From: Aquimarina megaterium XH134
GTDB lineage: Bacteria; Bacteroidota; Bacteroidia; Flavobacteriales; Flavobacteriaceae
Assembly (NCBI RefSeq): GCF_000520975.1
Contig: NZ_JACB01000039.1
Span: 1-64,000 of the forward strand
Direction: 5' to 3'
Length of the DNA: 64,000 nucleotides
How positions within the stretch are numbered: position 1 is the first letter of the stretch; every line of letters starts with the position of its first letter. Shown one piece after another: positions 19,553 to 31,500 of this stretch. The notes beneath the pieces were generated by a model, which had not been told where the DNA came from, searched no databases, and saw only the letters and a program-made list of their open reading frames with translations. The position numbers were made by a program, and so were the translations under genes.

Positions 19553-22500
19553 ATGATTGATTTCATAGAATATATAGTTTTAGAATTGAAGAGCAAGAGA
19601 CTTTCAAAAGCCAATGCTCTGGATCTTATTAAACAATTTAGTCACCATACAGTAAGTCATACCAACAGGGATGTCATACATCCTTTGTTACATAAGAATA
19701 CATCTGATTTAAGCCAGCAAAGCTTTAGTACAATATTTAACGGAAAAGAACCCTTTCTGAGAGATCATGTGGTTAAAGATCAAAAAGTTTTACCTGGAGT
19801 TGCCTATTTAGAAATGGCTCGAATGGCCCTTAGAAAAGCTTTACCTTTTCAAGAAGAATCAATTGTTGAATTGCGTAATATTATATGGGCTCAACCAATT
19901 ATAGTTCAAGACCCTAAAGAAGTCACTATTGCTTTATTTGCTGATGAAACCGAAATAGGTAATGGACAGATAAATTATGAAGTTTATAGTACAGAATCTC
20001 AAACAGAAGAAGGTGTCAAAGAAACGATTCATTGTCAGGGGCAGGCTGTCTATATCAATACTTCAAAACCTGTACGACTAGATATTGATAAGCTCAAGAT
20101 GAGAATGCAACAAGGAGAGCTAAAATCAGCACCTATTTATGCTGTGTATTCAAAATTAGGATTGAATTACGGGCCGACTTATCGAGGTATAAAAACAATA
20201 TTTCAAGACAATGAACAATTACTGGCACAATTAGAGTTAAATGAGGTTACCGAATCAAATTTTAATGACTATATCTTGCATCCAGGTTTGATGGATAGCG
20301 CGTTGCAGTCTGCTATTGGCTTATTTGGAGGTTTAGATCAAATCCCTGATAAACCATCGTTACCATTTGCTTTGGAGTCACTAAAGGTTTTCTCTGGTTG
20401 TACTAAAGAAATGTTTGCATGGGTTCGATATGCAAAAGGAAATAAATCTACAGATAAAATTACCAAGCTCGATATAGACCTATGTAATCAAGAAGGAGAG
20501 GTCGCCATACAAATGAGAGGATTTTCTTCACGTATACTTAATGAAGATTCGGTGACCAAAGAAGTCACTGTAACAGAAAAAGGAGCCTTATATGGAGCTC
20601 CTGTTTGGCAAGTGACAAAAGATATGAAGCCTTTCAGTCAAAATGGAACAGATGTAGTGAAGCATCGATATGTCTTTCTATGTGAAGTTCCTCAGGTAGA
20701 TACAAAACAACTAGAATCTCTTCTTACTTCCAGTAAAGTGATAGCTCTGCAAAATACTCAACAAAAAAATATAGCAGAACGATTTAACGAATATGCACGA
20801 ATTTGTTTTGAACAGCTTCGTATTCTACTAAGTGATAAACTTCAGGAAAAAGTGTTCATTCAAATTGTAACTGCTAATAAAAGTGAGCAATCTATATTTA
20901 CTGGTCTTTCTGCCTTAATTAAGACTGCGACCCTTGAAAATCCTAAGTTAACTGGTCAGGTTATCATTACTCATCCAAAAATAACAGCAGAAGAACTGAT
21001 ACTACAATTAGAGGAAAATCAAAACAAGACGCAGGATACAATTATAAAATATGAACAAGAAACCCGACAGGTTCTGCGTTGGAAAGAAATACCAGTAGTA
21101 CATAATAAACCTAAGATCGTTTTTAAAGATAATGGTGTATATCTCATTACAGGAGGGTTAGGAAATCTGGGGAAAATACTTGTTAGAGAAATTTTAAAAC
21201 AAACTCAGAATGCCAAAATCATCGTAACAGGTAGGTCTGAACTTACCGAAGAAAAACAAACCTTGATAGATAAAATGGGAGGTAAGACTGGTCAACTGTC
21301 CTATAAACAATTAGATGTTGTAGATCTTAATAAGGTAAAACAAATCATTACTTCAATAAAAAAAGAATATAAAGGAATTCATGGTATCATTCATAGTGCA
21401 GGAATGATTTCAGATAACTTTATTCTAAAAAAGACATCAGAAGAGTTTAGCAAAGTTCTTGCACCTAAAGTTTTAGGAACCTATAATTTAGACGAAGCCA
21501 GTAAAAATATTGATCTTGATTTCTTAGTTTTATTTTCATCAATATCCTCTATAACCGGCAATGGTGGTCAGGCAGATTATGCCACAGCCAATGATTTCAT
21601 GAATCAGTTTGGGATTTACCGTAACAAACTGGTTGGAACCAAACAACGATCAGGGAAAACTATGACCATCAATTGGCCCTTATGGGAAGAAGGGGGAATG
21701 AAAATTGATCAGTCGAAACAAGAAATGTTAGAACAGAGTACAGGGATGTTGCCTATGTGTACTGAGACTGGTGTTCATGCATTTTATAGAAGTTTTGAAC
21801 TAACACAAGATCAATTACTAGTTGTAGAAGGCAATGTAGAAAAATTACATCAGACATTATTTAATGATAATGCTTCTGAAACCTCTTTGTCTAGTAGTAT
21901 TACTTCTGAGAAAAAAGAATCAGTTGTCGAAACGGATGAAGAAAATCTGGAAGAGAAAACCCAGAATTATATTAAAAAACAACTTTCTGAATTGTTCAGG
22001 CTTCCATCTCATAAGATTGACCCACTTGCTCCTTTAGAAAAATATGGTATTGATTCTATCTTGGCAATGAATCTAACCAATCAGTTAGAAAAAACTTTTG
22101 GTTCTTTACCAAAAACACTCTTTTTCGAATATCAAACAATTCATGAGCTTACAGACTACTTTATAAATTCACATTTAGCAAAACTAACAGCGCTCTTTAC
22201 TTCTGCTTCTGAAAAAAATAGTCAGGAAAAAAATAAGGATATACCTATTGCTTCACCTATCGGCACGCGATCAGAACAGGGAAATTCAAGAGGTATTAAA
22301 CGTTCACGGAAGATTGAAATTTCTGTTGATAAAAAAAATAATGTTGATACAGATCCCATCGCAATTATAGGTTTAAGTGGTCGCTATCCAAAAGCTACTA
22401 ATATTGAAGCATACTGGAATAACTTACGTGATGGTAAAGATTGTATTACTGAGGTACCAAAGAATAGATGGGACTGGCAAGAGTATTACAATCCAGATCG

Positions 22501-25500
22501 TAGTAAAAGTGGATATCATTATAGTAAATGGGGAGGATTTATTGATGGTGTTGACGAATTTGACCCTTTATTTTTTAATATTTCGCCGCTCGAAGCAGAG
22601 ATACTGGACCCTCAGGAACGATTATTTTTGCAACATACCTGGATGGCCATAGAAGATGCAGGTTATACCAAAGCCGGTTTGCAAATACCACACAAGTTTG
22701 GGCAGCCAGGACAAGTTGGTGTGTATGCAGGAGTTATGTATAGTGAATATCAACTCTATGGGATCGAAGCCAGTAAAAGAGGGCATCGAATAGGAGTGCC
22801 CGGAAGTTATGCCAGTATTGCCAATAGAGTATCGTATGTGTTAAATCTTCATGGACCTAGTATGACGGTCGATTCTATGTGTTCCTCGTCATTAACAGCA
22901 ATTCATTTAGCATGTCAGGATCTAAAACAGGGACGAACCAGTTTGGGAATTGCAGGAGGAGTCAATGTTAGTATCCATCCCAATAAATATACGGTGATTA
23001 GTGCGGGGCAATATATTTCAAGTGAAGGGCATTGTCAAAGTTTTGGAGAAGGAGGTGAAGGCTACATCCCAGGTGAAGGTGTGGGTGTGGTAGTATTGAA
23101 AAAATTATCTGAAGCTGAAAAGGATGGAGATCATATCTACGGTATTATTAATGGTAGTACCCTTAATCATGGAGGTAAGACCAATGGGTATAGTGTACCT
23201 AATCCAAAGGCGCAATCTAATCTCATAAGTAATGTATTAAAAGAAACAGACACAAACCCTAGACGTATAAGCTATATAGAAGCACACGGAACGGGAACCA
23301 AACTAGGCGATCCTATTGAAATATCAGCCCTAAGTAAGGCATTTAAACAAAGTACATCTGATGTAGGATTTTGTTTACTGGGCTCTGCCAAATCCAATAT
23401 AGGTCATTGTGAGTCAGCAGCTGGTATTGCCGGACTAACCAAAGTATTACTGCAATTAAAACACCAACAAATAGTTCCATCACTACATTCAAAAAATTTA
23501 AATCCTAATATAGATTTTGAAAAGACACCATTTATTGTCAACCAAACATTAAGAACATGGGAAGAGCCTATAATTGATGGCATCCCACAACCTCGGATAG
23601 CTGGTGTTTCATCCTTTGGCGCCGGAGGAGCAAATGCACATATTATTGTTCAGGAATATGTAGCTCCAGCAAAAGTAAGCCAGCCTAAGATTTCTATTGA
23701 TTTAGATTCAAAAGTAATTGTTCCTTTATCAGCTAGAACGCCAGATCAACTTAAACAAAAAGCTATTGATCTTTACGATTTTCTTCAGAAATCTAAAATA
23801 GAAAAACAAAAACAGGCTATTACATCGATTGACCTTACCGAAATGGCATATACGCTACAGGTAGGAAGAGAAACGATGGATATGCGACTTGGTTTTATGG
23901 TAAACTCAGTTGAAGAGTTGATCCAAAAGCTTAAAGCATATATTAATGGTGAAAAGAATATTGAAGACACATATCAGGGACATACAGACCAAGATAAAGA
24001 CACTCTATTAGTATTTAATGCAGATGTAGATTTTGAGCAAACTGTAGATAAATGGATAGCTCGAAGAAAACTGCCTAAACTTCTGGATTTATGGGTTAAA
24101 GGCTTAAATCTTGATTGGAATAAATTCTATGAAGATAATACACCCAAACGTATAAGCTTGCCTGTCTATCCTTTTTCTAAGGATAAGTACTGGATTGATA
24201 TAAAAATGAATAATCAAAGTACAGTTGATAGAAAAATCACATCGGTACTACACCCTTTACTACATAGTAATACCTCAGATCTTAGCAAACAGAGTTATAG
24301 CTCTATCTTTAGCGGTGAAGAGTTTTTTCTTGCCGATCATCAGGTAAAAATTAAAGAAGGTAAGGTAAGCAAGGTATTACCAGCAGTAGCTTACCTCGAA
24401 ATGGCACGAGTGGCAGTAGAGAAAGCTATTCCTGTTAAAACCAAATCTAGTATTCTAGAACTTCATAATACCGCATGGACACAACCACTCGTCGTAGAGA
24501 AAGATAAGCAGGTAGAAATAGCTTTATTTATCAAAGATGAAAACCAGATAGATTATGAAGTTTATAGTGTGGATAATGAGCAGAACATTATTCATAGCCA
24601 AGGAGTAGCTAAGTATAGCACTTATCTTTCACCCGAAAAACTGAGTATAGAACAACTCAAAGGACAAATGAATAGAGGTAGTATGGAAGCAGCTAGCTTA
24701 TATTCAATATTTAAGTCTATGGGACTTATTTATGGTCCTGCATATCAGGGAATCACTAAGGTTTATCAAGGAGAAAAACAACTCTTGGTACAATTAAGTT
24801 TACCGTCGGTTGTTAAAACAAATCAGAATGACTACTTGTTGCATCCGAGTGTAATGGATAGTAGTTTACAAGCAGCTTTTGGTTTGATAGATGATTTGAC
24901 CACGATTCCTTCACAACCTTCTGTACCTTTTGCTTTAGAGACTATTCGAATAATATCTGCTGTTACCGAACACATGTTTGCCTGGGTTCGTTACTCAGAA
25001 GGGAGTGTGGCTACCGATACCATTACCAAACTAGATATTGATATATGTGATCAAGAAGGAAATATATGTGTTCAAATGGAAGGACTTTCTTCCAGGCAAT
25101 TAAGCGAAGATACTATTGATTTAAAAAATAAAGATATCGGAATTTTAATGGCTAAACCTCTATGGAAGAACTATAAAATACCTCAGATATCAGAAACTAT
25201 CGAAATTGAATTTGCAGAGAAACATATTATTCTGTGTGAAATGTCTGATATAGAAACAAGTCAGTTTGAAACATCAATTCAGAATAGTCATTGTATACAA
25301 CTTGAAGCATCACAAAAAAATATAGCAGCGCGTTATACAGATTATGCTTTAACTTGTTTTGAATATGTTCAAACAATACTAAAGAATAAACCCAAAGAAA
25401 AGGTCCTTGTTCAAATCGTAATTACCGATAACAAGGAACAAGCACTTTTTTCAGGATTATCGGGATTACTAAAAACCGCAGCTCAGGAAAACCCTATGCT

Positions 25501-28500
25501 AACAGGTCAAATGATCCTCACAAAATCAACTATACAGATAAAAGAGCTGGTAGAACAACTTCATAAAGCAGCAACAATACCAGAAGAATCCATTATAAAA
25601 TATGAGAACAGTACCTCATATATTCTACAATGGGATGAAGTAAAAGCAAATAAAGAGAACAGTAAACCTGTATTCAGAAATCAAGGTGTTTACTTGATTA
25701 CCGGAGGCCTCGGTGCTTTAGGGGTATTGTTTGCCAAGGAAATTTTACAACAAGCCAGAGAGACAAAAATCATAGTAACCGGGCGCTCTGAGCTGACAGA
25801 GGAAAAGCAGGTAATTTTAAATGAACTGAACTCAGATACCGATCAGGTTGAATATCAACAACTAGATCTTAATAGCTTAGAGCAAGTAGAAAAACTCATA
25901 GCTACTATTAAAAAGGAAAACGGGAAGCTTAATGGTATCATTCACAGTGCAGGTATGATATCAGATAACTTTATTCTAAAGAAGACCAATGATGAATTTT
26001 GCAAGGTGTTAGCTCCCAAAGTTACAGGAACTTATAATCTGGATCAAGCCACTAAAGATATAGATCTTGACTTCTTAGTATTGTTTTCATCATTATCAGG
26101 TGCGATGGGTAATCTGGGGCAATCGGATTATGCAACAGCGAATGCTTTTATGGACCAGTTTGCCAGATACCGTAACCAATTGGTGGATCAAAAATTAAGA
26201 CAAGGACATACTCTTTCTATTAATTGGCCATTATGGGAAAGTGGAAATTTGAGTATTGCTCAGAAAAATATTGAAATGCTCTGGCAAGAAACAGGAATAT
26301 CTCCTATGCAAACTTCATCAGGTATCCAGACTTTATATCGTAGTATGACCTTACAAGGTAATCAGGTTTTGGTTATGGAAGGAAATGTTAATAAAATGCG
26401 CTCAATCTTGCTTTCTAAGCAAACTCGTAAGGTAGAACAGATGTCAAAGTCTACAAGTAGTCAAAATGTTGAAACTGCAAAAATTGCTGCGATAGATTCA
26501 AATACACTTTTAGATAAAACGATAAATTATCTTCGAAAACTGTTTGCAGAGGTTTTAAAAATTAAGACTCAGGAACTCGATCCAAAAGCTCCATTAGAGA
26601 ATTATGGTATTGATTCTATACTCGCTATGAGGTTAACCAACATACTTGAAAAAACTTTTGGCTCTCTTTCTAAAACGTTGTTTTTTGAGTATCAGACCAT
26701 AAAAAGCTTAGCAGAATTCTTTGCCAAGACCTATCCTCGAATTATTCAGGAACGTACAGGGATTCAACAAACCGTATCTTCATCAATACAGGATGCAATC
26801 AAGAAAGAATCACCGGTTTCTCCAATATATTCAAGTAACCGTTTCTTTAATACCACAACCAACATTAAGAAAGAAGTTGCTATTGTAGGATTAGGAGGTA
26901 AATATCCACTGGCAGAGAATGTGGAAGAATTTTGGGAAAACCTTAAAAATGCTAGAGATTGTATTACAGAAATTCCAGAGGGACGTTGGGATACAGATCG
27001 TTTTTTTGATCCTAAACGCAATCAAGTAGGAAAAAGCTATAGTAAATGGGGTGGGTTTATTTCTGATGTTGATAAATTCGATCCGTTGTTTTTTAATATA
27101 TCACCAAAAGAGGCTGAATTAATTGATCCTCAGGAACGACTTTTTATCCAAACTGCATGGCAAACTATTGAGGATGCCGGGTATAGTAAAGAAAGTATCT
27201 CTACACTTGGAAGAGTCGGTGTATATGTCGGGGTTATGTATGGGCAATACCAACTCTACGGTGCAGAAGCTATGTTGGCAGGTAATGCTGTGGTTCCGGG
27301 CTCATCTTATGCATCAATTGCAAATAGAGTTTCTTACTTTTTAGATCTACATGGACCCAGTATTGCTTTAGATACTATGTGTTCGTCATCTTTAACGGCC
27401 ATTCATCAGGCTTGTGAAGAAATACGGAAAGGTGAAATAGAAGCAGCCATTGCAGGAGGAGTTAATGTTTCTATACATCCCCATAAATACCTTATGCTAA
27501 GCCAGGGTAATTTTGCTGCTAGTGATGGGAGGTGCAGAAGCTTTGGAGAAGGCGGAGATGGATACGTTGCAGGTGAAGGCGTTGGAGCTGTTTTACTCAA
27601 ATCTTTGGATCAAGCTATCGAAGATGGTGACCATATATATGGTGTAGTGAAATCCAGTGTAATTAACCATGGAGGAAAAACCAACGGTTATTCTGTTCCA
27701 AACCCTAATGCACAGGGTGATTTAATTCGGGAATCGCTTAAAAAAGCTAAAATTGATCCTTCGACATTGGGTTATATTGAAACTCATGGTACAGGTACGG
27801 CATTAGGAGATCCTATCGAAATTACCGGATTAAATAAAGCTTTTGGAGAATCAATGCTACAAAAACAAGTTTGTCCGATAGGCTCTGTTAAATCAAACAT
27901 CGGGCATCTGGAATCAGCAGCAGGAATAGCTGCAGTTACTAAAGTATTACTTCAGTTGAAACATAAAAAACTAGTTCCTTCTTTACATGCAACTACATTA
28001 AATCCAAATATCAATTTTAAAGAATCACCTTTTTATGTACAACAGGAATTAACACCCTGGAAAGATTATGAAGGACATCCCAGACGTGCCAGCATAAGCT
28101 CTTTTGGTGCGGGAGGTTCGAATGCACACCTTATTATAGAAGAATATAATAATAGTAATAACAAGAAAACCGAATCTTACTACAATAGACCACAATCGTT
28201 TGTTCTTTCTTCTAGAGATAAAAATACGCTTTTGAGGTATGGTAAGAAGATGGCAGACTTCCTTAGAAGAAACAAAAATATTGAACTAGAGGAGTTGGTA
28301 TACACTTCACAGATAGGAAGAACACCAATGAATGAACGCCTTGTGATCGTAACTACCAGTATAAATGAGCTTATCGAAAAACTGGACCAATGGTTATCCA
28401 TACAGGAAACAGAAGATGATGCATTATTAAAAAGAAGTGCAGATGAGTTGGAAGGTGTATTTTATGGAAACATTAAGAATGCTTCATCCGACACCGTTAC

Positions 28501-31500
28501 CTTATTGGAAGGAGAGGAAGGCAAAGCTTATCTGAAAGTGATTATGGAAGCCCGTAATCAGGAAAAATTAGCTAAACTATGGATATCAGGAGCAGATATT
28601 GATTGGTCTTTGCTCTATCAGAATGTTCGGCCAAAGCGTATTTCTCTTCCAACGTATCCTTTTGCTAAAGAACGATATTGGATTACTAAACCTGTATTTC
28701 CTATAGCTACCAATTCATTAGGAATACAAGAAAGTAATGCAGAGAACACATCTGAAGAAGAGAAAAAGAAATTACATTATAGCACCGAATGGATTGAACA
28801 GAATCTTGATGTGTCTGAAGAAAAATCTCCCGAAAATGGTTTCATACTAATTCTGGATACCTCAGATGAACTGTTCCTTGCTCTAAAAAAACAATCACAT
28901 CAATATTCCGAAGGAAACACCTATATTTTGTTAAAACCCGGATCCGTTTTTGAGGAAATAGAACCATCTGTTTTTACTATTGATCTTCAGAAGGAAGAAC
29001 ATTTTAAACAACTTGTAGAGCACCTTAGTATAAAAGGACAGCTTCCTTATCGAATTATTCACAATGGTTTAGAAGCAGCTAGTTTAGATAAAAAAGAAAA
29101 TATAACTCATCAACTCAACTATAATATTTACACTCTATTTAACCTATGTAAGGTTTTAATAGAACAAAAACATCAGATTCCGCTTCAGATTTTATCAATT
29201 TTCTTAGGGGATACAAACTTAACTGTTCCATGCAATGCTGCGCTAGGGAGCTTTTTCAAAACCTTAGCTCTAGAGAACCCTTACTATAAAGGAAAGATTG
29301 TTGAGGTTAAGGATAGTAAGCAAATCTCTATAGTAGAGAAGATTCGTATGATTAGGAATGAATTCAGTGATGAAAACTGGAGGAGGAATGAAATTCGTTA
29401 TGATCTCCGAAAAAATGAACAAACCTATGTTCGTTATGTAAAGGAACTAGCTCAATTTACTAATATTGAGAATAATATAAATCGTATGCCATTAAAGCAG
29501 AATGGTGTTTATATTGTATCGGGAGGCTTAGGTGGGTTAGGTCTTATTGTTAGCGAGTATTTAGTTAAAAATTATCAGAGTAATTTGGTTCTTTTTGGCA
29601 GATCTCCTCTCAAAGCAGCACAAAAGGAAAAACTCGATAGACTTAAAGCTTATGGTTCTAAAATCCTATATCTGCAAGCCGATGCGTCAAAATTAGAAGA
29701 TGTAGAGACCATTGTAAAAACAGCAAAGACCAATTTTTCACAAATCAACGGAGTGATTCATAGTGCAGGAACTAACCAGGATTCGTTTATTCTCAAAAAA
29801 TCTAAAGAAGAGATAGATAGAGTATTAGCTCCCAAAATTTATGGGACAATTAATTTGGACTTTGCTACAAGAGACGAAAACTTGGATGTCTTTATCATGT
29901 TTTCTTCAATCGCAGGTGTATTGGGTAATATAGGACAATCTGATTATGCTTATGGAAACCATTATCTCAATTCATTTGCAGAAAACAGAGAAGTCTTGGT
30001 AAGAGAGCAAAAACGCTATGGAAAAACATTAGCTATTAACTGGCCATATTGGGAAGAAGGAGGGATGCATATTTCTAATGAAGAAGTTACTTTGATCCAA
30101 AAGGAAACAGGTCTTTGTCCTATACCTGTAACAGAAGGTATACAATTTTTTGAAGAGTTTCTATTATCTGATATATCTCGGTGTATTCCACTATATGGTT
30201 TTCCTTCCAAAATCAAGATGTATATTGATCAGACGGCTAAAAAAGCTGAGAAAAATAAACAAACTCAAGCTACTACAATAGATACTGATACTCTTTTCGA
30301 AAATACAGTAGAATATCTTAAAATATTGATCGGAAAAGAAATTAAACTTGATCCAAACCGAATTGATCCCGAAGAACATTTTGAATCTTTTGGTATCGAC
30401 TCTATAAGTATTAACCAGATAAATTTGAGCCTTGAAAGAGATTTAGGTGATTTGCCAAAAACGTTGTTTTATGAATATTCTACAATAGAAGAATTGGCTA
30501 CATATTTAATCCGGGAGGATCACGAGACGTTAATCCAATTTCTGAATATAGAAGATTCGACAAACGTATCAAGTAATCACGTTAAACCACTATATGAAAC
30601 GAAAATACAGAGAGAACCTATAAGAGAAAGCAAACAGGAAATGAAGAATGTAATTGATACACCAATTGCATATGAGGATTCAGAACCGATAGCCATTATC
30701 GGAGTGCATGGAAGCTACCCTCAATCTGAAAATTTAGATTCATATTGGGAAAGCCTGAAACAAGGGAAAGATTTAACAGATCTAGTCCCTAAAAGCCGAT
30801 GGGATTTTGAAGAATTTTATCATGAAGATCCAGAGAAAGCATCTGAAGGGAAAATTTATGGTAAGTGGGGAGGTTTTATAAGTGATGTCGATAAATTTGA
30901 TCCTCATTTTTTCAATATCACTCCAGAAGAAGCCAGGATAATGGATCCGCAAGAGCGACTTTTTTTACAATCTGTTTGGGCTACTATAGAAGATGCAGGG
31001 TACACAAAAGAAAGCCTGAAAAAACGATACCCTAAAGCCAAAAGCGCAAATGTAGGAGTTTTTGTGGGCGTTACAACAAACACTTATAACTTGCTGGCAT
31101 CTGAGGAATGGAGTAAAGGAAACACCATTCCTAGTGCACACCCTTGGTCGATTGCTAATCGCATATCTTACTTATTCGATTTTAACGGACCCAGTATGCC
31201 TGTTGATACTGCTTGTTCATCTTCTTCAGTGGCGATACATCTTGCATGTGAAAGCTTGAAGAAACAGGAGTGCCAGGTTGCTGTTGCTGGTGGTGTAAAC
31301 TTATATTTGCACCCTTCCAAATACCATTCATTATGCAAGAACCGAATGGTATCTCTAGGAGGAAAATGCCATAGTTATGGTAAAGGTGATGATGGTTTTG
31401 TTCCTGGTGAAGGAGTAGGATCGGTTTTATTAAAACCACTTAGCAAAGCCATCGAGGATGAAGATCACATATATGGCGTACTTACAGGAAGTGCATTTGA

